5,883 nt of DNA from the NCBI GenBank assembly GCA_938022295.1, contig CALIDR010000286.1, positions 1 through 5,883 of the forward strand. Direction: 5' to 3'. The stretch comes from an uncultured Burkholderiaceae bacterium (lineage in GTDB: Bacteria; Pseudomonadota; Gammaproteobacteria; Burkholderiales; Burkholderiaceae_C). A model generated the notes under the pieces. That model ran no database searches. It saw nothing but the letters and a program-made list of their open reading frames with translations, and had not been told where the DNA came from. Of the stretch, positions 1 through 5,408 are shown in pieces. The position numbers and the translations under genes were made by a program. Each line of letters opens with the position of its first letter. The stretch's first letter is position 1.

Positions 1-6
1 GCGCGG

Positions 7-36
7 CCGACAAGGTCCGCCGCGCGCGGGCACACT
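7..36 (+). promoter_or_regulatory. possible sigma70-like promoter for selO
   Basis: A CCGACA hexamer (7-12, four of six matches to TTGACA) lies 18 nt before CACACT (31-36, three of six matches to TATAAT). Transcription would start near base 43, giving a leader of about 18 nt before the ATG at 61. The same GCACACT heptamer sits at the -10 place of the better promoter at 5353-5380, which is the main reason to mention this one. It is weak and inferred from short motifs only; the real promoter could lie upstream of the window. Confidence 0.25.
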
Positions 37-60
37 CGGGCGTTTCCTGTCGCGCTCGCC

Positions 61-1554
61 ATGCCCTTCGCCTTCGACAACTCCTACGCCCGCGACCTCG
101 AGGGCACCTACGTGCGGTGGTCGCCGCGGCCGGTGCCGGCCCCGCGGCTGCTGTTCCTGAACCGCGAGCTCGCTGCCGAGCTGGGGCTCGACGCCGCGGC
201 GCTCGACGGCCCCGAGGGCGCAGCGCTGTTCGCCGGCAACCGCGTGCCCGACGGCGCGGCGCCGATCGCGCAGGCCTACGCCGGGCACCAGTTCGGCGGC
301 TTCTCGCCGCAGCTCGGCGACGGCCGCGCGCTGCTGCTCGGCGAAGTCGTCGATCGCCACGGCCGGCGGCGCGACATCGCGTTCAAGGGTTCGGGGCCGA
401 CGCCGTTCTCGCGCGGCGGCGACGGCAAGGCCGCCGTCGGGCCGATGCTGCGCGAGGTGCTGGTCGGCGAGGCGATGCACGCGCTGGGCATCCCGACCAC
501 GCGCGCGCTCGCGGTCGCGGCCACCGGCGAAGCGGTGTACCGCGACACGGCGCTGCCCGGCGCCGTGCTGACGCGGGTGGCGGCGAGCCACCTGCGCGTG
601 GGCACGTTCCAGTACTTCGCCGCCCGCGGCGACGTCGACACGCTGCGGCGGCTGGCGGACTATGCGATCGCGCGCCACGACCCGGCACTCGCCGGCGCGC
701 CGCACCGCCACCTCGGGCTGCTGCAGGCGGTCGCGCAGCGCCAGGCGGCGCTGGTGGCGCAGTGGATGAACGTCGGCTTCATCCACGGCGTGATGAACAC
801 CGACAACACGACGATCTCCGGCGAGACGATCGACTACGGCCCGTGCGCCTTCGTCGAGGCGTACGACCCGCGCGCCGTCTTCAGCAGCATCGACCACGGC
901 GGGCGCTACGCCTTCGGCAACCAGCCGCACATCGCGCGCTGGAACCTGGCGCGGCTGGCCGAGGCGCTGCTGCCACTCCTGGCCGGCAGCGACGACGAGG
1001 ACGCCGTCAAGCGCGCGGTGGCCGAGGCGACCGAGGTGATCGACGCCTTCCCCGCCCTGTATCGAGCCGCGCTGCTGCAGGGCCAGCGCGCCAAGCTCGG
1101 CCTGCAGCGCGCCGACGACGGCGACGCCGCGCTGGCCGCCGACTGGCTCGCGCTGCTGCACGCGCACGGCGTGGACTTCACGCTCGCGTGGCGGCGCCTC
1201 GCCGACGCCGCCGCCGGCGACGACGCGCCGCTGCGCGCGCTGTTCGCCGACCGCGAGGCGCCAGGCGCGTGGCTCGAGCGCTGGCGCGCGCGCTGCGCCG
1301 CCGAGGACGCCGATGCGCACGCCGCCGCCGACCGCGCCTCGCGCATGCGCCTCGTCAACCCGCTCGTGATCCCGCGCAACCACCGCGTCGAGGAGGCGCT
1401 CGCGGCGGCGCAGGACGGCGGCGACCTCGCGCCGTTCGAGCGGCTGCTCGCCGCCCTGCGCCGGCCGTTCGACGACATCGCGGCGCACGCCGCCTACGCC
1501 CAGCCGGCGCCGGCCGAGGTCACGGCCGGCTATCGCACGTTCTGCGGAACCTGA
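61..1554 (+). CDS. selO: SelO (YdiU/UPF0061) protein adenylyltransferase
   Basis: SelO is a pseudokinase that transfers AMP from ATP to Ser, Thr or Tyr of target proteins and is linked to oxidative stress responses. The 497-residue product spans the whole family length. Visible family blocks are AGHQFGG with QLGDGRA (74-90), FKGSGPTPFSRGGDGKA (108-124) with Lys109, GEAMHALGIPTTRA (136-149), MNTDN (245-249) and DYGP (258-261), then SIDHGGRYAFGNQP (276-289). By alignment with published SelO structures, Asp248 would be the catalytic base and Asn249 and Asp258 the metal ligands. The chain ends FCGT, so Cys495 is third from the end, where other SelO proteins carry Cys or selenocysteine. Phe274 stands where E. 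coli has the disulphide partner Cys272, but Cys262 is nearby. There is no signal peptide, so it is probably cytoplasmic. ATG 61 is the first in-frame start, although no Shine-Dalgarno sequence is visible before it. Identity is very secure. Confidence 0.97.
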   Translation: MPFAFDNSYARDLEGTYVRWSPRPVPAPRLLFLNRELAAELGLDAAALDGPEGAALFAGNRVPDGAAPIAQAYAGHQFGGFSPQLGDGRALLLGEVVDRHGRRRDIAFKGSGPTPFSRGGDGKAAVGPMLREVLVGEAMHALGIPTTRALAVAATGEAVYRDTALPGAVLTRVAASHLRVGTFQYFAARGDVDTLRRLADYAIARHDPALAGAPHRHLGLLQAVAQRQAALVAQWMNVGFIHGVMNTDNTTISGETIDYGPCAFVEAYDPRAVFSSIDHGGRYAFGNQPHIARWNLARLAEALLPLLAGSDDEDAVKRAVAEATEVIDAFPALYRAALLQGQRAKLGLQRADDGDAALAADWLALLHAHGVDFTLAWRRLADAAAGDDAPLRALFADREAPGAWLERWRARCAAEDADAHAAADRASRMRLVNPLVIPRNHRVEEALAAAQDGGDLAPFERLLAALRRPFDDIAAHAAYAQPAPAEVTAGYRTFCGT

Positions 1555-1570
1555 TCGCGCCCGCGGGGCT

Positions 1571-1576
1571 TACAGT
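1571..1576 (+). promoter_or_regulatory. possible -10 element before the hydrolase gene
   Basis: TACAGT (four of six matches to TATAAT) lies in the 74-nt gap after selO, within GCTTACAGTGC. It would start transcription about 45 nt before the hydrolase ATG. No convincing -35 hexamer sits 16-18 nt upstream; that position falls in the last codons of selO. The hydrolase could therefore be read both from selO and from its own weak promoter. This is inference from one hexamer. Confidence 0.22.
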
Positions 1577-1616
1577 GCACCGCAGGCCCCGGCGCCCGCC
1601 GCGGCCGCGTCGCACC

Positions 1617-1621
1617 GGAGG
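1617..1621 (+). promoter_or_regulatory. ribosome binding site deciding the hydrolase start
   Basis: GGAGG stands 7 nt before ATG 1629. The hydrolase reading frame stays open far upstream, back through the whole of selO in another frame, so ORF length alone cannot place the start. This near-perfect Shine-Dalgarno sequence, together with the loss of protein-like composition upstream, fixes it at 1629. Confidence 0.85.
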
Positions 1622-1628
1622 CCCGCGC

Positions 1629-2720
1629 ATGCTGATCTTCACCAACCGCGAAATCGAGATCGACGGCGGCGGCGCCGCGCGCTTCACGCGGCGCTTCCAG
1701 CCCGGCGCCGAGACGCTCGGCGTGGCCGACGTGGTGCGCGACGACGGCGCGTTCGCGCTGCACCAGCCGGTGGCGACCGTGGGCGACGACGAGGCGATGC
1801 AGCGGCTCGTGCCGCGCTTCGCCGGCCCGCGGCCGGTGCTCGTCTACCTGCACGGCAACAACAACCCGCCGCAGGCCTGCTTCGAGCGCTGCGCGAGGTT
1901 CGCCGAGACCTACGACGTCGAGGTGATCGGCTACTCGTGGCCCTCCGAAGGCTTCCTGTCCTCGGGCGACGACCTGCCGAACATGCCCTCGGCCGCTGGC
2001 CGCGACAGCGACGACCCGCGCGAGTGGGACGGCCTGGCCGGCGTCGAGACCGCGAACCGCACCGAGCCGTGGGCGGCACGCAAGGCGCGCCGCTACCGGC
2101 AGGCCAAGACCAACGCCCAGGACGGTGTCGACGCGCTCGCGCGCCTGCTGCGCCTGCTGGCCGCCGCGCGTCTGTACACGAACCGCCAGCGCATGACGCT
2201 GGCCGCGCACAGCCTGGGTGCCCACTACCTGCAGTACACGCTCGAACTCGCCGGCGCGGCCGAGTCGCTGGCGGCGATGCACAACGTCGCGCTGCTGGCC
2301 GCCTGCTGCCGCGCCGACGGCCACGACGGCTGGGTCGGCCGGCTCACGCCGCGCGGGCAGGTGTTCGTCACCTACAACCGGGACGACCTCGTGCTGTTCG
2401 GCGCCGCCGTCGTCGACGGCGGCCAGACCAAGCTCGGCACCGACCCCGGGCGGCGGCTGGTCTCGCCGCGCGTGCGCTACGTCAGCTTCACGAACGCGAA
2501 CAACGGCCTCGGCGGCCACACCTACTTCGTGCGCGAGCGCGGCAAGAAGCTGCCGAAGGCGGCGCGCAAGGTCTTCGGGCGCATCTTCGGCAGCGAGCGC
2601 GACGTGCGCGACGACCTCGGCGAGTACCCGCGCCAGGTCTATCCGCTGGGCTGCGACGCCGACGGCGTGACCTGCTACATGGCCAACCCGCTGCCGGCCG
2701 ACGCCGATGGCCGCGGCTGA
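1629..2720 (+). CDS. alpha/beta hydrolase, DUF900-like esterase/lipase superfamily
   Basis: This 363-residue protein has an alpha/beta hydrolase layout. A strand leads into LVYLHGNNNP (71-80), the HG oxyanion-hole loop. The strand EVIGYSWPSEG (98-108) resembles the YSWPS motif of DUF900-type hydrolases. The nucleophile elbow is AHSLGAH (193-199) with Ser195. The acid is probably Asp252 or Asp253 in YNRDDLVLF, and His297 in GGHTYF is the likely catalytic histidine, so a full Ser-Asp-His triad can be proposed. Between the YSWPS strand and the elbow lies a polar stretch (about 109-165) that could form a lid. No signal peptide or membrane segment is seen, so it is probably cytoplasmic. The substrate cannot be read from the sequence. 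It begins 74 nt after selO; a shared role with SelO is only suggested by position. Fold assignment is firm, and the family name is from motif memory. Confidence 0.87.
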   Translation: MLIFTNREIEIDGGGAARFTRRFQPGAETLGVADVVRDDGAFALHQPVATVGDDEAMQRLVPRFAGPRPVLVYLHGNNNPPQACFERCARFAETYDVEVIGYSWPSEGFLSSGDDLPNMPSAAGRDSDDPREWDGLAGVETANRTEPWAARKARRYRQAKTNAQDGVDALARLLRLLAAARLYTNRQRMTLAAHSLGAHYLQYTLELAGAAESLAAMHNVALLAACCRADGHDGWVGRLTPRGQVFVTYNRDDLVLFGAAVVDGGQTKLGTDPGRRLVSPRVRYVSFTNANNGLGGHTYFVRERGKKLPKAARKVFGRIFGSERDVRDDLGEYPRQVYPLGCDADGVTCYMANPLPADADGRG

Positions 2721-2753
2721 CGCCGCGCGGCGGCGGGCACGGGCGAGGCGACC

Positions 2754-3068
2754 TTGCGCCTGATCGGCATCGGCGAGCTGCGCGAGTGGCTGCGCGTGCC
2801 CGGTGCCGCCGCGCGCGCCCGCGTGCCGGCCGACCTGATCGGCGCTGCGGACGGCCCCGACGACCGGCAGCTCGGCGGCGACCTGCTGCGCGCGGCGGCG
2901 CTCGGCGCAGCGGCGCACTGGACGCGCGGCCTGATGCTGCCGGCGATCGAAGCCGGCTACCGCCAGCAGGGCCACGACGCGCTGGCCGACCTGACGGGTG
3001 AGCCTAGATCCGGCAGTTGGGCGCGCCCTGAGCGGACCGGCGGCGACGGCAGGCTCAGTCGAGCTTGA
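2754..3068 (+). CDS. small hypothetical protein, TTG start, possibly altered 3' end
   Basis: I do not recognise this 104-residue product. It starts at TTG 2754, with GAGG at 2745-2748 (5-nt spacing) as a plausible ribosome site, 33 nt after the hydrolase stop. There is no ATG or GTG between the previous in-frame stop and this codon. Residues 1-81 look like a soluble, mostly helical protein (REWLRVPG, LLRAAALGAAAHW, IEAGYRQQGHDALADL), and only 4 of 81 codons end in A or T. From residue 82 onward this becomes 8 of 23 codons, including rare AGA, and the tail is Arg-, Gly- and Ser-rich. Stops in other frames at 2992-2994, 2999-3001 and 3005-3007 lie just where the change occurs, so a 3' frameshift or recent read-through is possible. 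The last 14 bases overlap the end of the convergent binding-protein gene. It may be a real small gene or a remnant of a larger one. Confidence 0.5.
   Translation: MRLIGIGELREWLRVPGAAARARVPADLIGAADGPDDRQLGGDLLRAAALGAAAHWTRGLMLPAIEAGYRQQGHDALADLTGEPRSGSWARPERTGGDGRLSRA
2999..3057. other. inverted repeat between convergent genes, doubtful terminator
   Basis: TGAGCCT (2999-3005) and AGGCTCA (3051-3057) form a perfect 7-bp inverted repeat around a 45-nt loop that itself contains the 10-bp palindrome GGGCGCGCCC (3019-3028). It lies where the plus-strand genes meet the minus-strand binding-protein gene, so a bidirectional transcription end would fit. No T-tract follows on either strand, so it is not a standard intrinsic terminator. 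The right arm includes the binding-protein stop codon. Confidence 0.22.
3051..3062. repeat. 12-bp direct repeat, copy 1, over the binding-protein stop
   Basis: AGGCTCAGTCGA occurs here and again at 4184-4195. In both places it covers the stop codon of a minus-strand gene: read on that strand, TCGACTGAGCCT encodes a final Asp followed by TGA. The bases just outside the repeat differ. It may be chance, given the shared final Asp codon. Confidence 0.6.
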
Positions 3069-4029
3069 CGCCGAGCCGCGTGATCAGCGGCCCCCAGCGC
3101 CGCACGTCGGCGTCGATCTGGCGCTTGAAGTCGGCCGCGCTGCCGCCGACCACCGTCAGGCCCTGGTTGTCCAGCGCCTGGCGCACCGCCGGATCCTGCA
3201 GCACGGCGTTGACGTCGGCGTTGATCCGCGCGACGACGGCCTCGGGCGTGCCCGCGGGTGCGAACAGGCCGTTCCAGGCCAGCGACTCGACGTTCGGGAA
3301 CCCGCTGGTCGCCAGCGCCGGGAGGTCCTTCAGGCTGTCGGGCCGCTGGACGCTGCTGACCGCCAGCAGCCGCACCTTGTCGTTGCGCACGTGCGGCATC
3401 AGCGCCGGCGCGACCATGAACGTGGCGTGCACTTCGCCCTGTGCCACCGCGAGCGCGGCCGGCGGCGAGCCGTTGAACGGCACGTGCGTCCCGCGCAGCC
3501 CCGCCTCGGCGAGGAAGAGCTCCATCGTCAGGTGCGCCGAGCTGCCGTTGCCGAGCGAGCTGTAATTGAGGCCGCCGTCCAGCGCCTTGGCCCAGGCGAC
3601 GAACTCGGCCACCGTCTTCGCCGGCACCTTGTCGACGCTGACCGCCAGCACGTTCGGCTGGCTCGTCGTCATCACGATCGGCACCAGGTCCTTCGCCGGG
3701 TCGTACGGCATCTGGCGGTACAGGAACGGCCCGAACGCGATCGGGCCGTTGAAGCCGATCGCGAGGGTGTGGCCGTCGGTGGCCTTGGCGGCGGCGTCGA
3801 CGCCGATCAGGCCGCCGGCGCCGGGCTTGTTCTCGACGACCACCGGCTGGCCCCAGCGCGCGGCGAGCTTGTCGCCGAGCGTGCGCGCGATCAGGTCGAG
3901 CGAGCTGCCCGGGCCGGTGGGCACGACGATCTTCACCGGCCGGCTCGGCCAGGCCTGGGCGCGGCCGACGGAAGGCGCCGCGACGGCGGCAAGAACGGCG
4001 GTGAAGGCGAGCAGTTGGCGACGACGCAT
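3055..4029 (-). CDS. Bug/TctC-family periplasmic solute-binding protein
   Basis: This 324-residue protein is full length for the tripartite tricarboxylate transporter receptor (TctC/Bug) family, which binds small carboxylates or related organics in the periplasm. The mature N-terminus WPSRPVKIVVP (27-37) is the typical first strand, followed by a ligand-loop region PTGPGSSLDLIAR (37-49), VVENKPGAGGLIG (64-76), the central LNYSSLGNGSSAHL (154-167) and FNGSPPAAL (185-193), and AWNGLFAPAGTP (251-262). The signal peptide (1-26) has RRRQLL followed by a hydrophobic run and an AQA cleavage site before Trp27; the RRQLL core fits a twin-arginine signal, though Sec export is also possible. ATG 4029 is preferred over an in-frame ATG 14 codons upstream because it places the arginines at the very N-terminus; its ribosome site (GGGG, 10 nt away) is weak. 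No TctA or TctB membrane genes are nearby, so it is an orphan of the kind common in Burkholderiales. It lies 158 nt after the oxidoreductase gene. The ligand is unknown. Confidence 0.93.
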   Translation of the reverse strand: MRRRQLLAFTAVLAAVAAPSVGRAQAWPSRPVKIVVPTGPGSSLDLIARTLGDKLAARWGQPVVVENKPGAGGLIGVDAAAKATDGHTLAIGFNGPIAFGPFLYRQMPYDPAKDLVPIVMTTSQPNVLAVSVDKVPAKTVAEFVAWAKALDGGLNYSSLGNGSSAHLTMELFLAEAGLRGTHVPFNGSPPAALAVAQGEVHATFMVAPALMPHVRNDKVRLLAVSSVQRPDSLKDLPALATSGFPNVESLAWNGLFAPAGTPEAVVARINADVNAVLQDPAVRQALDNQGLTVVGGSAADFKRQIDADVRRWGPLITRLGVKLD

Positions 4030-4098
4030 CGTGAGCGATCCCCGTGGAGGTGGCGGGTGAAGGTGCCGCATCGTAGTCACGCGCCGCGCGCCCCGGCA

Positions 4099-4112
4099 GC
4101 GGGCAAGCCCGC
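4099..4112. other. short GC-rich hairpin in the gap between the minus-strand genes
   Basis: GCGGGC-AA-GCCCGC is a perfect 6-bp inverted repeat with a 2-nt centre (four-base loop if the inner pair opens). It lies between the oxidoreductase stop and the binding-protein start. The GCCCG in its right arm (4107-4111) could alternatively pair with CGGGC at 4156-4160, enclosing the stem at 4122-4155. No T-tract is present. Chance pairing is likely in DNA this rich in G and C. Confidence 0.3.
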
Positions 4113-4121
4113 GGGTCGGGT

Positions 4122-4155
4122 GCCTGGCGGCGCGCCGCGCGTCCCCTCGCCAGGC
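4122..4155. other. 8-bp stem-loop downstream of the oxidoreductase gene
   Basis: GCCTGGCG (4122-4129) pairs perfectly with CGCCAGGC (4148-4155) around an 18-nt GC-rich loop. On the minus-strand transcript it forms about 32 nt after the oxidoreductase stop and about 90 nt before the binding-protein start. It lacks the U-tract of an intrinsic terminator. A processing or stability element, or partial termination between the two genes, is possible but not shown. Confidence 0.35.
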
Positions 4156-4183
4156 CGGGCACGACCTGCGGCGTCGCGTCGCG

Positions 4184-4195
4184 AGGCTCAGTCGA
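4184..4195. repeat. 12-bp direct repeat, copy 2, over the oxidoreductase stop
   Basis: This second copy of AGGCTCAGTCGA covers the last codon and TGA of the oxidoreductase gene, exactly as copy 1 at 3051-3062 does for the binding-protein gene. Unlike copy 1, it has no nearby TGAGCCT partner to form an inverted repeat. Confidence 0.6.
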
Positions 4196-5174
4196 TGCGC
4201 AGCACCACGTTGCCCACCGCGGCGCCCTGCTCGACCAGCTCGTGCGCGCGCACGATGTCGTCGAGCGGCACGCGTTCGGCGATGCGGTGCTGCAGCGCGC
4301 CGCGCGCCAACAGCCGCGTGAGGGTGGCGCAGGCGCGCTCGCGGTCGGCCGGCTCGAGGTGGTAGACGATGAAGAACAGCAGGCGCAGGTTCTTCGCGAT
4401 CAGCGGGTAGAACGGCAGTGGCAGCGGCGTCACGCTGCTGCCGTAGGCCACGCACGTGCCGCCGGGGCGCAGCAGCTCCAGGTCGACGGCACCGTTGACG
4501 CCGACGCCGACCTCGATGACGCGGTCGACGCCGCGCCCGGCGGTGAGCGACGCGACGCGATCGGCCAGCGGCTCGTCGCGGTACAGCACGACGTCGTCGG
4601 CGCCCGCCTCGCGCGCGAGCGCCGCCTTCTGCGGCGTGCTCACGGTGGTGATGACGGGCGCCGCACCGAGCCGGCTGGCGAGCTGCACTGCGTAGTGGCC
4701 GACCGCACCGGCGCCGCCGGCCACGAGCACCGTCTGGCCCGCCACACCACCGTCCATCAGCACGGCGTGCATCGCCGTCATCGCCGGGATGCCGAGGCAG
4801 GCGCCGGCCTCGTCGGGCACTGCGTCGGGCAACGGCACCGCCTGTGCTGCCGGCAGGCAGACGAACTGCGCCGCCGTGCCGCCGGCGCGGCCCCAGGCCG
4901 CGTTCCACGTCCACACACGCTCGCCGATGCGCCCGGGCGCGACGCCGGGGCCGACGGCGTCGATCTCGCCCATGCCGTCGCTGTGCGGCACGACGCGCGG
5001 GAACGGCATCGCCGCGCTGCGCAGCCCGCGGCGCGACTTGACGTCCGACGGGTTGACGCCGGACCACCGCACGCGCACCCGGACCTCGCCGGGGCCGGGA
5101 TCGGGCGTCTCGAGCGTGCCGACCTGCAGCACCTCGGCGGCCGGGCCGAGTCGTTCGTAGTACGCCGCCTTCAT
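4188..5174 (-). CDS. MDR-family NADPH:quinone oxidoreductase
   Basis: This 328-residue protein is a medium-chain dehydrogenase/reductase of the zinc-free quinone reductase type, expected to use NAD(P)H to reduce quinones or other activated carbonyl or alkene compounds in the cytoplasm. The N-terminal GroES-like domain shows MKAAYYERLG, PGPGEVRVRV (26-35), WSGVNPSDVK (37-46) and VPHSDGMGEIDAVGPGV (62-78). The Rossmann domain has VLVAGGAGAVGHYAVQLA (149-166), with the glycine-rich nucleotide loop, and AGADDVVLY (190-198). The late LIAKNLRLLFFIVY (258-271) also fits the quinone reductase group. The structural-zinc lobe with four cysteines is absent. The frame is open upstream, but ATG 5174 is chosen because the family N-terminus starts there and GAGGG (5182-5186) lies 7 nt before it. 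It is followed by the binding-protein gene on the same strand and is divergent from the lipoprotein gene. The true substrate is unknown. Confidence 0.92.
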   Translation of the reverse strand: MKAAYYERLGPAAEVLQVGTLETPDPGPGEVRVRVRWSGVNPSDVKSRRGLRSAAMPFPRVVPHSDGMGEIDAVGPGVAPGRIGERVWTWNAAWGRAGGTAAQFVCLPAAQAVPLPDAVPDEAGACLGIPAMTAMHAVLMDGGVAGQTVLVAGGAGAVGHYAVQLASRLGAAPVITTVSTPQKAALAREAGADDVVLYRDEPLADRVASLTAGRGVDRVIEVGVGVNGAVDLELLRPGGTCVAYGSSVTPLPLPFYPLIAKNLRLLFFIVYHLEPADRERACATLTRLLARGALQHRIAERVPLDDIVRAHELVEQGAAVGNVVLRID

Positions 5175-5248
5175 GCCCCGGCCCTCGCGTTGGATCTCTG
5201 AAGCGCCGCAGTATGGCCGAGCTCGATCGCAGGCCGGCCCATCGCTCC

Positions 5249-5343
5249 GGTCCCGGGCGAGGTGCCTTGGCCAGGCAGAGGGTCCGCCATCGGTGCGCTC
5301 GCAACCCTGGCGCGCCGTCGCCGGCCATGGACCTCCCGGGACC
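5249..5343. repeat. 9-bp inverted repeat with distant arms
   Basis: The arms are GGTCCCGGG (5249-5257) and CCCGGGACC (5335-5343). Because CCCGGG is itself a palindrome, TCCCGGG also occurs as a direct repeat at 5251 and 5334, 83 bp apart, close to a whole number of helical turns. A looping pair of operator sites would look like this, but the motif is GC-rich and could recur by chance. Confidence 0.35.
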
Positions 5344-5352
5344 CACTGGGGA

Positions 5353-5380
5353 TTGACACCTGCAAAGAGGCACGCACACT
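5353..5380 (+). promoter_or_regulatory. sigma70-like promoter for the lipoprotein gene
   Basis: A perfect TTGACA -35 hexamer (5353-5358) is followed after 16 nt by CACACT (5375-5380) as a weak -10. Local GC is lower than the surroundings. The start of transcription would be near 5387, about 20 nt before the ATG at 5409. The right arm of the 9-bp inverted repeat ends 9 nt before the -35, a suitable place for a regulator. The -35 is convincing, the -10 less so. Confidence 0.45.
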
Positions 5381-5408
5381 GGCTGCCCGACAGCCACGGG
5401 AGCGAGGG

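Larger units (their letters stand above)
5175..5408. promoter_or_regulatory. divergent intergenic region
   Basis: This 234-nt region separates the leftward oxidoreductase from the rightward lipoprotein gene and should hold both promoters. For the leftward gene, CATACT (5210-5215 on the minus strand) is a four-of-six -10 match about 35 nt before the ATG, but no good -35 is seen. TGCCT-N5-AGGCA (5263-5277) is a small inverted repeat that could be an operator. GGTCCCGGG (5249-5257) and CCCGGGACC (5335-5343) form a 9-bp inverted repeat with 77 nt between the arms. Frames crossing this region are open but show no start site or protein family I recognise. Confidence 0.55.

Noticed and set aside
61..1554. 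Possible selenocysteine (in-frame TGA) at the end of selO
   Set aside because: The third-last codon is TGC (Cys495) and the only in-frame TGA is the stop directly after Thr497, so this is a cysteine form.
117..1628. Open plus-strand frame running through selO into the hydrolase gene, which would give an 867-residue protein
   Set aside because: The upstream half is an Arg/Ala-rich shadow of selO with no family motifs; the hydrolase has its own ATG and GGAGG site at 1617-1621.
1555..1628. Search for an intrinsic terminator after selO
   Set aside because: The gap is GC-rich with short complementary runs but has no T-tract and no stem longer than a few base pairs that stands out.
1530..2975. 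481-residue minus-strand open frame opposite the hydrolase
   Set aside because: The translation is low-complexity Arg/Ala/Val/Gln with no motifs, as expected for the antisense of a high-GC gene; the plus strand has a clear hydrolase.
2957..4162. 401-residue minus-strand and 455-residue plus-strand frames over the binding-protein gene
   Set aside because: Both are compositionally biased shadows; the binding-protein frame shows signal peptide and family blocks throughout.
4242..5201. 319-residue plus-strand open frame opposite the oxidoreductase gene
   Set aside because: It is rich in His, Arg, Ala and Val with no recognisable domain; it is the antisense of a confidently identified gene.
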